Source: Loktanella sp. S4079 (GTDB lineage Bacteria; Pseudomonadota; Alphaproteobacteria; Rhodobacterales; Rhodobacteraceae). From it: DNA of 64,000 nt. This document shows, in pieces, positions 16,991 through 26,569 of the stretch (position 1 is the stretch's first letter; every line of letters starts with the position of its first letter). The notes under the pieces are model-generated. The model did not search any database. It saw nothing but the letters and a program-made list of their open reading frames with translations, and had not been told where the DNA came from. The stretch covers positions 145,895 to 209,894 of the forward strand of contig NZ_JXYE01000004.1 of assembly GCF_000967725.1 (NCBI RefSeq). Direction: 5' to 3'. The position numbers and the translations under genes are program-made.

Positions 16991-17818
16991 ATGTCCAACG
17001 CCGCCCTTGAGACCGCAATTGAAGCCGCGTGGGAAGCGCGCGACACGATTACACCTGCGACAACGGGTGAAACACGCGAAGCAATCGAAGATACGCTGAA
17101 CGCATTGGATAGCGGCAGCCTACGCGTTGCTGAAAAACTGGATGACGGCAGCTGGCACGTAAACCAATGGGCCAAAAAGGCTGTATTGCTTGGCTTCCGC
17201 ATCAAAGACATGGAAGAGCAAACCGGCGGCCCGCAGGGCAGCGGCTGGTGGGACAAAGTTGACAGCAAATTCAAAGGCTGGGGCGAAAACCAGTGGAAAG
17301 CCGCAGGTTTCCGCGCTGTGCCAAACGCAGTCGTCCGCAAATCCGCATTTATCGCCCCTGGCGTTGTGTTGATGCCATCCTTTGTGAACCTTGGCGCCTA
17401 CGTTGACGAAGGTACGATGGTTGACACTTGGGCCACCGTCGGGTCCTGCGCCCAGATCGGTAAAAATGTGCACCTTTCTGGTGGCGTTGGCATCGGCGGC
17501 GTCCTAGAGCCAATGCAAGCGGGCCCAACTATCATCGAAGACAACTGCTTTATCGGTGCGCGTTCCGAAGTTGTCGAAGGCTGTATTGTTCGCGAAGGTT
17601 CTGTTTTGGGTATGGGCGTGTTCATCGGCCAATCCACAAAAATCGTCGACCGCGAAACTGGCGAAGTCATGTATGGTGAGGTTCCACCATATTCTGTTGT
17701 GGTATCTGGATCGATGCCATCCAAAAACGGTGTGAACCTCTACTGTGCGGTCATCGTGAAACGTGTTGATGCGAAAACGCGGTCCAAGACCGGCATCAAC
17801 GAACTGTTGCGCGACTAA
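16991..17818 (+). CDS. dapD: tetrahydrodipicolinate N-succinyltransferase
   Basis: This 275-residue enzyme transfers succinyl from succinyl-CoA to tetrahydrodipicolinate in the lysine/diaminopimelate pathway. It has a helical N-terminal domain and a C-terminal left-handed parallel beta helix made of hexapeptide repeats (for example I-A-P-G-V-V, I-G-K-N-V-H, I-G-A-R-S-E). Length is standard. Its stop overlaps the start of the next small gene by one base (TAATG). Confidence 0.96.
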   Translation: MSNAALETAIEAAWEARDTITPATTGETREAIEDTLNALDSGSLRVAEKLDDGSWHVNQWAKKAVLLGFRIKDMEEQTGGPQGSGWWDKVDSKFKGWGENQWKAAGFRAVPNAVVRKSAFIAPGVVLMPSFVNLGAYVDEGTMVDTWATVGSCAQIGKNVHLSGGVGIGGVLEPMQAGPTIIEDNCFIGARSEVVEGCIVREGSVLGMGVFIGQSTKIVDRETGEVMYGEVPPYSVVVSGSMPSKNGVNLYCAVIVKRVDAKTRSKTGINELLRD

Positions 17819-18102
17819 TGCTGATTAGCCGGACGCTGGCGCGCAAGCGTATCGCTGCAGGGGAACGCCCCTCGCGGCGGGCCGCTTGGTTGCCAGTTCT
17901 GGCTGACATCGTTTTGACCGGGTTAGTGCTGGCATTCGCGGTTTATCCGCCTGCGCTGACCTTTATCTATGTCATGCAGTTTTCGCTGCTTTGGACAATT
18001 CTGTTTCTTATGCTGGTGATTTATCTGCCAGCTCAGATCATTATCATTATTTCTTCGATGTGGGCGACAAAGTCTCGTTGGGAAGAGGAAGACACCAAAT
18101 GA
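17818..18102 (+). CDS. small two-helix membrane protein
   Basis: This 94-residue protein is coupled to dapD by a one-base stop/start overlap. It has an N-terminal Arg-rich segment, then two hydrophobic helices (about 27-50 and 55-80) and a short charged tail. I do not recognise the family. The coupled position suggests co-expression with dapD rather than a shared reaction. Confidence 0.7.
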   Translation: MLISRTLARKRIAAGERPSRRAAWLPVLADIVLTGLVLAFAVYPPALTFIYVMQFSLLWTILFLMLVIYLPAQIIIIISSMWATKSRWEEEDTK

Positions 18103-18443
18103 GCAAGAAAGAAAGCCGCCAGCAGGTCTTTACCCTACTGGTCGAAGTCGGCCGCAACGAAAACGACGGGCTTCCCGAGGGGGCAACCGGGGCCGCGCTC
18201 ATGTGCTATGCAAGTGGCATCGATGAGGCAGAAGCCGTGCGCGAAACTGTCGCCATCCTGAAACAAGCGGACCTTGCCCCACTGGATGTGTCCGGCTACG
18301 GAACGCTAGATGAACGCCTCGCCGAGGGGCACGATATCGGTGATGACGAGATAGAGCTGATGCAACGCGCGTTAGACGAAAACAGCGTCATCGTCGCGCA
18401 AATGACCCCATTCTACGAAGGCGACGACGGCACCCGCCACTAG
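18099..18443 (+). CDS. conserved-looking small acidic protein
   Basis: The ATG at 18,099 overlaps the stop of the preceding gene (ATGA), giving 114 residues; longer in-frame starts would lie inside that gene. The protein is acidic and soluble, with a predicted alpha/beta composition (F-T-L-L-V-E-V-G, then helices). No catalytic motif is visible and I do not recognise the family. The dapD operon ends with it; a hairpin (ACCCGC/GCGGGT) straddles its stop codon at 18,432-18,448. Confidence 0.65.
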   Translation: MSKKESRQQVFTLLVEVGRNENDGLPEGATGAALMCYASGIDEAEAVRETVAILKQADLAPLDVSGYGTLDERLAEGHDIGDDEIELMQRALDENSVIVAQMTPFYEGDDGTRH

Positions 18444-18458
18444 CGGGTCGCCATAACT

Positions 18459-19514
18459 CTAGTTGCTGGAACCGAACCATTTGCGATGAATGGAATCATA
18501 TGTTCCGTTCTCGCGTAGGCGCAGCAGGCTTTGGTTGATCGGCTCTGCCAGTTGCGATCCAGATTGCAACGCGATCCCATAGTTTTCTGGAACGAAAAGA
18601 TTACCAACAACGCGGGCCTGCCCTTTGCCGTCATTGGCCGCGTAATAGGCAAGGATCGGTGCGTCAAAGACAACAGCGTCGATATCTTCATCCTCAAAAG
18701 CAGCGATCAGCTCTTCGAGGTTCGCATAACCAACAAAATTCAAATCACGCCGATCCAAGAAATCCGCCGCGGTAGAGCTTTCGACCGTACCGATAGATTT
18801 GCCGTAAAGATCGCCAATATTGCTCACTTGCGACTGGATCGCGTCAACTGTCAGTACCGCAGTGATCCGCGCCACAAAGATCGACACAACAAACAGCGAA
18901 GAGATCACCATGAACACGCCAAAAACACGGCCCATTGGGGAACGTGGCTGGCGCTCTTCGAAACCGCCATTCACGACGAGGTTCAGCGCCCACCAAAATG
19001 CGGGGAACATTGCTTCGCGGGCAGTCAGGTCAAAATAGCTTTGGTAGCGGCGCTCAAAGTGCCACATCAACATCCCGCCACCGAAAAGAATTGCAAAAGC
19101 CGCTGCAATCGCCAGCAAAAGATCGAGCGACAAGAGCGCGTTCCACATGGAAACGCCCTGCCCGTCTGACGGCGTCATAATTTGCAAGCCAGATTCGAAA
19201 ATCGGCTGCGAGAAGTCCAAAATGGCTTCTCGACTTGAGGTGATCGAAATATTCGCCACGGCAGCGTCTGCCTCGCCGGAGCTGACCGCACTCAGCATAT
19301 CGCCAAAGCTATCAACACGCACGATTTCGTAGGTCCAATTTAGATCCTCGGCAACTTCCGCCCACAGATCGAGAGAAAACCCTGTTTCATCACCACGTTG
19401 GTTCATCGAAAACGGTTCGCGCGTCACGGTCGTGATCCGCAAATCTTGCGCCCAGCCGGATAGAGGCGCCAACAATAAAAATAACAGCGCTACAGTGCGA
19501 ACCAGTGCAATCAT
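18459..19514 (-). CDS. bacterial ionotropic glutamate receptor-like channel protein
   Basis: This 351-residue protein has a signal peptide (to about residue 23), then a periplasmic-binding-protein lobe, a pore-forming block and a second binding lobe, the layout of GluR0-type prokaryotic glutamate receptors. The block has a first membrane helix (about 123-150), a re-entrant pore loop (about 167-186) and a third helix (about 193-222). The pore loop reads N-L-V-V-N-G-G-F-E, so it lacks the T-V-G-Y-G potassium filter. The sequence P-R-S-P-M-G-R followed by S-I-F-V-A-R-I-T-A-V-L-T-V resembles the M3 region of eukaryotic receptors. It is probably ligand-gated by an amino acid. Confidence 0.8.
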   Translation of the reverse strand: MIALVRTVALLFLLLAPLSGWAQDLRITTVTREPFSMNQRGDETGFSLDLWAEVAEDLNWTYEIVRVDSFGDMLSAVSSGEADAAVANISITSSREAILDFSQPIFESGLQIMTPSDGQGVSMWNALLSLDLLLAIAAAFAILFGGGMLMWHFERRYQSYFDLTAREAMFPAFWWALNLVVNGGFEERQPRSPMGRVFGVFMVISSLFVVSIFVARITAVLTVDAIQSQVSNIGDLYGKSIGTVESSTAADFLDRRDLNFVGYANLEELIAAFEDEDIDAVVFDAPILAYYAANDGKGQARVVGNLFVPENYGIALQSGSQLAEPINQSLLRLRENGTYDSIHRKWFGSSN

Positions 19515-19735
19515 GATGTCCCCTTCATCTGTTTTTCATATGGCACAGGGCCGCGCGGGGTTGCAATCGCAGATCATTGCCAACGTCGCGACAGATGTAA
19601 CTTTGCCGCGCTATGCGATGAAATGCAGCAATATCAACGCTTTTGAGTTGCGTGATGAAGATTATTCGCAACACTTCGGTGTAGGGGCCGCGCATTTGGG
19701 CGGCACGATTGGAACCCAACCAACGGATCGCTTCG

Positions 19736-20188
19736 ATGTTTGACAATCTGCTCGCCTTTTTTTGCCATCACGGAGATGCCAAAAACCCAACAAGCCTGCC
19801 CGAAGCTGACGTGCGGCACGCAATGGGTGCCCTACTGGTACGTGCAGCAAAGGCAGATGACGCCTATCTCTTTGAAGAAATCACTTTGATCGACAAAGTG
19901 CTGGCCGAACGATACGCGATGAACCCAGTGCAGGCGGCAAAAATGCGGGCGTCTTGCGAAACGCTCGAAAGACAGCTTCCCAAGACACAAGACATCGCAG
20001 GCATTTTACAAAACGCGATCAGTGACGATGAAAAGATCGCCACGCTCCGGGCACTATGGCGTGTGGTCTATGCCGATGACATTCGCCACGAAAAAGAAAA
20101 CAAAGTGCTACACGAGATTGAGCAGCTTTTCGGAATCCCAGAAGATCGCGCCAAGCAGATCCAGCAAGACGTCGCCGAAGGAAAGTAG
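19736..20188 (+). CDS. TerB-like domain protein
   Basis: From the ATG at 19,736 this is a 150-residue helical protein of the tellurite-resistance TerB type. It has acidic metal-binding patterns: A-A-K-A-D-D-A-Y-L-F-E-E near residue 40 and V-V-Y-A-D-D-I-R-H-E-K-E-N near 120. Single TerB-domain proteins are widespread in roseobacters and are not necessarily tied to tellurite; no other ter gene is near. An upstream ATG at 19,709 would add nine residues but has no better ribosome site. Confidence 0.75.
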   Translation: MFDNLLAFFCHHGDAKNPTSLPEADVRHAMGALLVRAAKADDAYLFEEITLIDKVLAERYAMNPVQAAKMRASCETLERQLPKTQDIAGILQNAISDDEKIATLRALWRVVYADDIRHEKENKVLHEIEQLFGIPEDRAKQIQQDVAEGK

Positions 20189-20200
20189 CGACCGGGGCGG

Positions 20201-21277
20201 CTACAGCAAATGGCCCGATTTTGCGGCCTTTGTGCGTAGGTAATCGTGGTTATGCGCATTCTCACCCACACGCAGCGGCACACGTTCGACGACTTGGATG
20301 CCGCAGCTTTCCATTCTCGCGACCTTTGCAGGATTATTGGTGAGCAGGCGAACTTGCGAAAATCCCATCCGTTTCAGAATTTCAGCGCCAATGCGAAAAT
20401 CACGCTCATCATCTTCAAACCCTAGGCGGTGATTGGCCTCTACCGTATCAAAACCCTGATCCTGCAACGAATAGGCACGCATCTTATTGGCAAGCCCAAT
20501 TCCACGCCCCTCTTGGTTTAAATATAGCAGAACCCCCGCGCCCTCTTCGCCCATTTGGGCCAGCGCACCGCGCAATTGCGGCCCACAATCACATTTCAAT
20601 GACCCCAGCAGATCGCCGGTAAAGCACGCCGAATGCAGACGGGACAGAACGGGTTTGTCCCGATCAGGTTGGCCGATTTCAACGGCATAGTGTTCTTCGG
20701 CGCCATCATCAGGCCGGAAAATGTGCAGCCGCCCCGCCTCGGACACCTGTAATGGTAAACGTGCACTGATGATGTGGTTATGCGGGCTCAGCGCATCATT
20801 CAGCGCACCATCGGCGGGCACTAAGGTAAGGTCGTTATCACGCGCAAATCCGACCGGATCATTGATTGGTAGCACCACTGCCGCAGGCAAAAGCCGTGCC
20901 GCTTTGGTCAACGCGATTGCGGCGCGATGCAAACCGGCATCACCATCACGCTGGGTTTTAACCGGACCTTTCATCGGGGAACGCAGATCGTCAGCCGGGT
21001 CTGCAACAGATTGGACCCATGACAGGTCGGCATCGAATGGAAGCTCGATTCGCGCCAAATCACCATCATAGGCATGGGCCTTTAGTGTTTGGGCACGCCA
21101 GCTTGTCACAGCGAGCACCGGGGTTCCGCCCAGTTCCCTCAGATGTGCCAAACGCGCGGAATCTAACGTCTCAACGGCTAAAACGACAGCGCCACCATCA
21201 AATACAACAGGAACGCCCATCCGCAGGTCAGCCCGCGCGCGCGCCAGTCGTTCGGTGATATCTGGATTAAATCCCAT
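20201..21277 (-). CDS. ribA: GTP cyclohydrolase II with N-terminal extension
   Basis: This 358-residue protein makes the first riboflavin intermediate from GTP. The C-terminal ~200 residues are the RibA domain: zinc-site [14 protein letters not shown], then N-Q-E-G-R-G-I-G-L and the L-L-T-N-N-P-A-K motif. The first ~150 residues resemble a degraded dihydroxybutanone-phosphate synthase (RibB) half with no clear active site. This RibBA-like arrangement with a decayed first half is common in alphaproteobacteria. It is transcribed alone and converges on the TerB gene. Confidence 0.88.
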   Translation of the reverse strand: MGFNPDITERLARARADLRMGVPVVFDGGAVVLAVETLDSARLAHLRELGGTPVLAVTSWRAQTLKAHAYDGDLARIELPFDADLSWVQSVADPADDLRSPMKGPVKTQRDGDAGLHRAAIALTKAARLLPAAVVLPINDPVGFARDNDLTLVPADGALNDALSPHNHIISARLPLQVSEAGRLHIFRPDDGAEEHYAVEIGQPDRDKPVLSRLHSACFTGDLLGSLKCDCGPQLRGALAQMGEEGAGVLLYLNQEGRGIGLANKMRAYSLQDQGFDTVEANHRLGFEDDERDFRIGAEILKRMGFSQVRLLTNNPAKVARMESCGIQVVERVPLRVGENAHNHDYLRTKAAKSGHLL

Positions 21278-21435
21278 GCCATGTGCCCTGTTATATTATG
21301 ACACATCGTTACCCTGTTCTGAAGCAAAGTGAAACATTTGCACGATTAATCACACGAGCGTGTGAATGTTTGACGGAAATCCTTGTCCTCTGCGTATCAA
21401 GACCACATCTCTTGTGAGTAAAGAAGGAGGCTGTC

Positions 21436-22122
21436 ATGGGACAACTCAAGAAAATTTTGCTGGTCGACGATGATGATGACCTGCGTGAGGCGCTGGGTGA
21501 ACAGCTGCTAATGACCGAAGACTTTGACGTATTCGAGGCCGATGACGGCGCGAGCGCGATGACAAAAGCAAAGGAAGGTCTCTACGATCTGATGATCCTT
21601 GATGTCGGCCTACCCGACACGGACGGGCGCGAACTATGCCGCGTGATGCGCAAGCAGGGCGTCAAATGCCCGATTCTCATGTTGACGGCCCAAGATAGTG
21701 ACGCTGACACAATTTTAGGTTTAGACGCAGGCGCGAATGATTATGTCAGCAAGCCGTTCAAGTTCCCCGTGCTGCTTGCGCGTATCCGCAGCCAGTTGCG
21801 CGCGCATGAACAATCCGAAGACGCGATTTTCCAGCTTGGGCCCTATACTTTTAAGCCCGCGCAAAAAATGCTGATAACAGAAGACGATAAGAAGGTTCGC
21901 CTGACCGAAAAGGAAACAAACATCCTTAAATTCCTCTATCGTTCAACCGAGGGCGTAGTTGCCCGCGACGTGCTGTTGCACGAGGTTTGGGGTTACAATG
22001 CTGGCGTTACAACCCATACGTTAGAGACCCACATCTATCGTCTTCGCCAAAAAATTGAACCAGATCCGTCAAATGCTCGCCTTCTTGTGACCGAATCTGG
22101 CGGCTATAGATTAGTGGCGTAG
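21436..22122 (+). CDS. OmpR/PhoB-type response regulator (orphan; CenR-like)
   Basis: This 228-residue regulator has a receiver domain with the acidic D-D-D-D-D cluster near residue 11, phospho-acceptor Asp56 (L-D-V-G-L-P) and Lys106 (S-K-P-F). A winged-helix DNA-binding domain follows (E-T-H-I-Y-R-L-R-Q-K-I). A strong ribosome site (AAGGAGG) precedes it. No histidine kinase is adjacent, and the sequence resembles the orphan cell-envelope regulator CenR of Rhodobacter; that name is a guess. A strong terminator follows. Confidence 0.88.
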   Translation: MGQLKKILLVDDDDDLREALGEQLLMTEDFDVFEADDGASAMTKAKEGLYDLMILDVGLPDTDGRELCRVMRKQGVKCPILMLTAQDSDADTILGLDAGANDYVSKPFKFPVLLARIRSQLRAHEQSEDAIFQLGPYTFKPAQKMLITEDDKKVRLTEKETNILKFLYRSTEGVVARDVLLHEVWGYNAGVTTHTLETHIYRLRQKIEPDPSNARLLVTESGGYRLVA

Positions 22123-22131
22123 TACTCCAAA

Positions 22132-22169
22132 CCCGGTAGTTCCTCTTCCTCCCTCCGTGAGCTACCGGG
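22132..22169 (+). repeat. long-loop inverted repeat downstream of the response regulator
   Basis: CCCGGTAG at 22,132-22,139 is exactly complementary to CTACCGGG at 22,162-22,169. The loop is a 22-base pyrimidine-rich stretch. It lies ten bases after the stop codon, before the true terminator, and may be part of the 3' end structure. Confidence 0.5.
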
Positions 22170-22219
22170 CCCAAGATCCCGCCGGTGATCGGGTTCATCA
22201 CCACCTCCCTGTTGGACTT

Positions 22220-22249
22220 GCCCGGGCCAATTTGCCCGGGCTTTTTTTG
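22220..22249 (+). terminator. Rho-independent terminator
   Basis: A perfect GCCCGGGC stem with a six-base loop is followed by seven T residues. It lies about 100 bases after the response-regulator stop and is the strongest intrinsic terminator in this part of the window. Confidence 0.9.
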
Positions 22250-22374
22250 TCGTATGGCATTACTCTAAGGGGCCAACTTGGAAGGAATGACGGCTTTGAG
22301 CCCAAAGTCGCATGTGTTTCTCAAGAATGGTTTGCAGATCAAAAGATCTCGCTCCTGATTTCTCTTAGGCGAAA

Positions 22375-22950
22375 CTAAACCTTTGTCCGCAGTGTTGCCG
22401 CATTGGGTCTGTCGAGATTGTCATCGAACCACTGTTCCATCTGCGGCAAGTATCCGGCGACCATTTGTGATAAGTCATTCAAGGCTTGTTGATCGTCCCA
22501 GATGTGATTGTATCTGAATATATGGCGCTGGACGGTTGTCATATCCGGTGACCCACGAAGCGCACCGGCTGGAAATTTAGCACACCTATCGAGCGTTACA
22601 TCGTCTGGCTCAATCACCTTCTCATGTATCGTGGGATCATCAGAAAATAGATCGATATCCTCGACGACGAAGGGCAAGGGCACCCGTGCAAACTCCACAA
22701 AAAAGGCGCCGCCATATCGCTGAAAATAGAAGTTGTGCCCGTACCGCCAAAAACAGATGCGACAGAGGTCTAAGCTATCTGCATTTTCACGGCTAAAACT
22801 GCCATATCCATAAAAAGCTTGAGGGCCGGTTAGCCAACGATCATGGACGAGTGGTCGCGGCAAAAAACGCGCCGCTGTTAGCGCAGCGTCAACGTATTCC
22901 GCCAAGGCATGCCGTATTTTCTGAGATTTCTTTTCCGATGTGAATATCAT
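22375..22950 (-). CDS. hypothetical protein
   Basis: This 191-residue soluble protein is rich in aromatic residues (F-W-R-Y-G-H-N-F-Y-F-Q-R-Y about residue 70). No motif is recognised. Its codon use and slightly lower G+C than its neighbours, and about 190 bases of empty sequence on its far side, suggest an accessory gene. There is no partner in the same direction. Confidence 0.6.
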   Translation of the reverse strand: MIFTSEKKSQKIRHALAEYVDAALTAARFLPRPLVHDRWLTGPQAFYGYGSFSRENADSLDLCRICFWRYGHNFYFQRYGGAFFVEFARVPLPFVVEDIDLFSDDPTIHEKVIEPDDVTLDRCAKFPAGALRGSPDMTTVQRHIFRYNHIWDDQQALNDLSQMVAGYLPQMEQWFDDNLDRPNAATLRTKV

Positions 22951-23139
22951 CTGCTACGCTCATCGCTAAATTCATCACCGAACAAAACACTCCGACCTGA
23001 ATGCGTCAACGATTGCTCAGTAAACTAATCAGTGGCATTGATAGCCGTCATACGGATCAAAACTTTATCGATGGTCATGCCCCACCTCACTAGGCTGACA
23101 GTCCCGATCACAATTGAATTTGTTCATGCACCCCTTGCC

Positions 23140-24261
23140 TCAGTCTAACGCCTGATCCCAATCCGCGATCAAATCCTTAATATCTTCGATCCCGACTGAA
23201 ACCCGGATCAAGTTTTCGGGGATGCCAGTGTGTGGCTCGATTGTGTGCCGATGTTCGACGAGGCTTTCGACACCGCCTAATGAAGTCGCCCGCAAGAAAC
23301 ACTGTAGCTTGGCAACCACCCGCAGCGCGTCTTCACGTGATCCATCGACGAGAACTGATAACAAACCGCCATAGCCGCCGTTCATCTGCTTGGTCGCGAT
23401 CTCGTGACCGGGATGTGACGGCAAGCCTGGATAAAATACATCCGCGACTTTTGGATGGTCGAACAGATGTTGTGCCAGAGCGATAGCGTTTTGTGACATC
23501 CGCTCAATACGCAACGGCAACGTCCGCATTCCCCGCGTCAGAAGCCATGCCTCGAACGGGCCAAGGATCGCCCCCGCCCCTTTGCGATCTGCACGGATAT
23601 CCTGCCAGATTTGCGCCGCAATGTCGTTGGTCGATAACACACCCGCCAAGACGTCAGAGTGCCCATTGATTGCCTTGGTCGCTGAATGCATCACGATGTC
23701 CGCGCCAATCGCCAAAGGTTGCATCAAGATCGGCGTCGCAGCAGTCGCATCCACCACCAGCACCGCATCAATTGCCGCCTTAAGCGCGGCAATATCGACT
23801 GTCTTAAGCCAAGGGTTAGACGGAGTTTCAACAAAAACCATCGCCGCCCCAGATTGCTGCGCTTGTTTCACCAAATCAGGCAGGTCAGCTTCGATCAGTG
23901 TAATCTGGCGCCGGGCGCAGAAATCGCGCACCCATGACGTTGTGCCCCAGTAGATGCCAGATTGAACGACAACCGCCGCACCGTTAGCCAAAGTCCGAAA
24001 TACCGCCGCAATTGCAGCCATACCCGATGGAAACAACAACGTTTCCGCGGCCCCTTCGAGTTTGCGAATAACTTCCTCTGCTTGGCGCAAATTGTCGGAA
24101 TTATCGCGTGAATAGATATTGTCGGGCCGGGTGAGCGCGTAATTCTCGTCGCGTGTAAATGTCGTTGACGGCTGCAAGGCTGGCACAACCCCACCAGATT
24201 GTGGGTCCAATGCCCCCGCAGCATGAGCAGCAATCGTCGCGGGTCTAAGCGTCTTTTTCAT
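23140..24261 (-). CDS. trans-sulfuration-family PLP enzyme (cystathionine gamma-synthase/beta-lyase-like)
   Basis: This 373-residue enzyme has the Cys/Met-metabolism PLP fold: S-G-M-A-A-I near residue 80, E-T-P-S-N-P-W about 145 and the S-A-T-K catalytic lysine motif near 193. The family makes or breaks cystathionine, homocysteine or methanethiol derivatives; which one cannot be told from sequence. It lies 59 bases downstream of serB on the same strand, so serine and sulfur-amino-acid metabolism may be co-transcribed. Confidence 0.88.
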   Translation of the reverse strand: MKKTLRPATIAAHAAGALDPQSGGVVPALQPSTTFTRDENYALTRPDNIYSRDNSDNLRQAEEVIRKLEGAAETLLFPSGMAAIAAVFRTLANGAAVVVQSGIYWGTTSWVRDFCARRQITLIEADLPDLVKQAQQSGAAMVFVETPSNPWLKTVDIAALKAAIDAVLVVDATAATPILMQPLAIGADIVMHSATKAINGHSDVLAGVLSTNDIAAQIWQDIRADRKGAGAILGPFEAWLLTRGMRTLPLRIERMSQNAIALAQHLFDHPKVADVFYPGLPSHPGHEIATKQMNGGYGGLLSVLVDGSREDALRVVAKLQCFLRATSLGGVESLVEHRHTIEPHTGIPENLIRVSVGIEDIKDLIADWDQALD

Positions 24262-24320
24262 TGGGGGTATCCTTTAACTCCCCATATGACGCGCAGATTT
24301 TGCAGCCGTTGCAAGCGGCT

Positions 24321-25196
24321 TTAGGTCACAAAGGCGTCGCGGCTGTACCCTTGGATAAACAACAGCGCGGTCAGATCACCGTGATTCACGCGCACGGCGC
24401 ATTCTTTTTGCACCGATGGCTTCGCGTGAAGCGCAACGCCCGTGCCCGCGCGCGTCAACATCCCTAGGTCATTTGCCCCATCACCAACGGCAAGAACATC
24501 CGCCTCTGGAATGTTAAGCTTGGCGGTGATTTCTTCGAGAGCCGTGACTTTGGCAGCCTTGCCTAAAATTGGCAGGCCGGGCGCACCCGTCAGCTTTCCA
24601 TCGGCGACCAACAATGTGTTCGCCCGATTTTCATCAAACCCGAGGGTGGCAGCGATTCGTGCAGTGAACGCCGTAAACCCGCCAGAGACCAACGCGGCGT
24701 ATCCGCCGTTCGCCTTCATCGTGCTGACAAGTTCATAACCGCCGGGCATCAATGTGATCCGTTCGTCCAGCACCTTTTCGATCACCGATTCGGGCAAACC
24801 CTTGAGCAGGCCAACCCGTTCGGTCAGTGCTTCGTTAAAGTCCAACTCACCATTCATCGCCCGCGCGGTAATGTCAGCAACGCGTTTACCGACGCCCGCC
24901 TCAGCGGCAAGTTCATCAATGCATTCCTGACGGATCATCGTGCTATCCATATCCGCCAAGAGCATTTTTTTGCGCCTGTTTGCGGTGGGTTGCACAATCA
25001 GATCAACGCCGTTGTCTTGCAGATCCTGCCAAACATCCCATTGATTATCAGGCGTTTGCGGAATGTCGAATTCGGCCGCTTCATCAACGGCGAGCCAATG
25101 CGCTTCTCCGCCACCCCAAGCGTTACGCAAACTATCAACCAACGCTAATTCCAGCGTTCGCTCAGCAGGGTTTGTCAAAAGAGTGACCGTAAACAT
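24321..25196 (-). CDS. serB: phosphoserine phosphatase
   Basis: This HAD-family enzyme hydrolyses phosphoserine in the last step of serine synthesis. I start it at the ATG at 25,196 (291 residues), preceded by TAGGA; a longer frame exists to 25,535 but that would overlap serC antisense and adds low-complexity sequence. The D-M-D-S-T nucleophile motif, S-G-G-F-T loop and G-D-G-A-N-D motif are all present, after an ACT-like N-terminal domain. It is divergent from serC-serA. Confidence 0.93.
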   Translation of the reverse strand: MFTVTLLTNPAERTLELALVDSLRNAWGGGEAHWLAVDEAAEFDIPQTPDNQWDVWQDLQDNGVDLIVQPTANRRKKMLLADMDSTMIRQECIDELAAEAGVGKRVADITARAMNGELDFNEALTERVGLLKGLPESVIEKVLDERITLMPGGYELVSTMKANGGYAALVSGGFTAFTARIAATLGFDENRANTLLVADGKLTGAPGLPILGKAAKVTALEEITAKLNIPEADVLAVGDGANDLGMLTRAGTGVALHAKPSVQKECAVRVNHGDLTALLFIQGYSRDAFVT

Positions 25197-25272
25197 GAGT
25201 TTCCTATCCGCGTCAGAGAGTGTCGCAAAAAGCGCCTTAAGCGGCGGTCTAGCGACATTTTTACTGTTGTGA

Positions 25273-25331
25273 AAGCCCGCACTTGGGCTTATGCCCGGCG
25301 GTGGGACACCCTTCCCCAACGAAGGGCGCAT
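25273..25331 (+). ncRNA. candidate serC leader RNA motif
   Basis: Two stem-loops precede serC by about 20 bases. The first pairs AAGCCC (25,273-25,278) with GGGCTT (25,285-25,290). The second pairs ATGCCC (25,291-25,296) with GGGCGCAT (25,324-25,331), with one bulged base and an inner G/C-rich part. Position and layout fit the serC RNA motif described upstream of serC in alphaproteobacteria. I cannot check the covariance model, and its ligand, if any, is not known to me. Confidence 0.55.
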
Positions 25332-25350
25332 ATCTGAGAGGGTAACAGCA

Positions 25351-26493
25351 ATGGCTACCACAAAACCGGCAACGCGGCCGGCTAATCCGCGTTTTTCTTC
25401 TGGCCCATGTGCCAAACCTCCTGTCTGGAATCTAGAAGCACTGCGTGACGCGCCACTAGGCCGCTCACACCGCGCATCTATTGGCAAAGCCAAATTGGCC
25501 GAGGCCATTGACCTGACACGCGAAATTCTGGGCATCCCTGCCGATTACCGCATTGGGATTGTACCTGCCTCTGACACTGGCGCATTTGAAATGGCCATGT
25601 GGTCGCTCTTGGGTGAACGCCCTGCTGAAATGGTCGCATGGGAATCATTTGGTGCAGGCTGGGTCACCGATGTTGTCAAACAGCTAAAAATCGAAGCCAC
25701 CGTTCACACCGCCGAATACGGTGAGATCGTTGATATGGCCGCGCTGAACTATGACAACGATGTTTGCTTTACTTGGAATGGCACCACATCCGGCGTGCGC
25801 GTTGCAACTGGCGACGTGATCCCCGGCGACCGCGCGGGCCTGACACTCTGCGATGCGACATCTGCTGCGTTTGCCCAAAACCTGCCTTGGGAAAAATTGG
25901 ATGTCACGACTTTCTCTTGGCAGAAAGTAATGGGCGGTGAAGCTGCCCACGGTATCCTTGTCCTTTCACCTCGCGCTGTTGAGCGTCTGGAAAGCTATAC
26001 ACCTGCATGGCCGCTGCCGAAAATCTTCCGTCTGACCAAAGGCGGCAAGCTGATCGAAGGTATTTTCCGTGGAGAAACCATCAACACGCCGTCAATGCTG
26101 GCTGTTGAGGATTACCTCGTTTCGCTGAAATGGGGTCGCTCAATTGGTGGTCTGGACGCGTTGATCCACCGCGCTGACGCGAACGCACGTGCAATCTGGA
26201 ACTTCTGTGCTGCGAACGACTGGATCGATAACCTAGCCGTTGATCCTGCGACACGCTCGAACACTTCTGTCTGCCTGAAATTCACCGACGACCGGATCAA
26301 AGACGGCGCTGCATTCGCGAAAGCGGTTGCAAAGCGTCTGGAAGCCGAAAACGTCGCGCTTGATATCGGTGCGTACCGCGATGCCCCTGCAGGTCTGCGG
26401 ATCTGGTGTGGCGCAACGGTCGAGACATCCGACATCGAAGCCATGTTGCCTTGGTTGGCATGGGCGTTCGAGACCGAAATCGAAGCACAGTAA
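25351..26493 (+). CDS. serC: phosphoserine aminotransferase
   Basis: This 380-residue class-V PLP aminotransferase converts 3-phosphohydroxypyruvate to phosphoserine. The ATG at 25,351 is chosen because the annotated-length family begins near [14 protein letters not shown]; an upstream ATG at 25,291 would lie inside the leader hairpins. The catalytic lysine is in [10 protein letters not shown]. It matches the longer alphaproteobacterial form. serA follows 76 bases on, so the two act as an operon. Confidence 0.93.
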   Translation: MATTKPATRPANPRFSSGPCAKPPVWNLEALRDAPLGRSHRASIGKAKLAEAIDLTREILGIPADYRIGIVPASDTGAFEMAMWSLLGERPAEMVAWESFGAGWVTDVVKQLKIEATVHTAEYGEIVDMAALNYDNDVCFTWNGTTSGVRVATGDVIPGDRAGLTLCDATSAAFAQNLPWEKLDVTTFSWQKVMGGEAAHGILVLSPRAVERLESYTPAWPLPKIFRLTKGGKLIEGIFRGETINTPSMLAVEDYLVSLKWGRSIGGLDALIHRADANARAIWNFCAANDWIDNLAVDPATRSNTSVCLKFTDDRIKDGAAFAKAVAKRLEAENVALDIGAYRDAPAGLRIWCGATVETSDIEAMLPWLAWAFETEIEAQ

Positions 26494-26569
26494 ATTTCTA
26501 TAGAAACGGTGACGGCGATCAAATTTAGCTAAATTTGATCTGCCCTCCCGCCCGAAAGGATAGCTTACA

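Noticed and set aside
19432..19746. Overlapping frames on both strands between the receptor-like gene and the TerB-like gene
   Set aside because: They lack family matches and ribosome sites and partly overlap real genes antisense; I treat them as chance.
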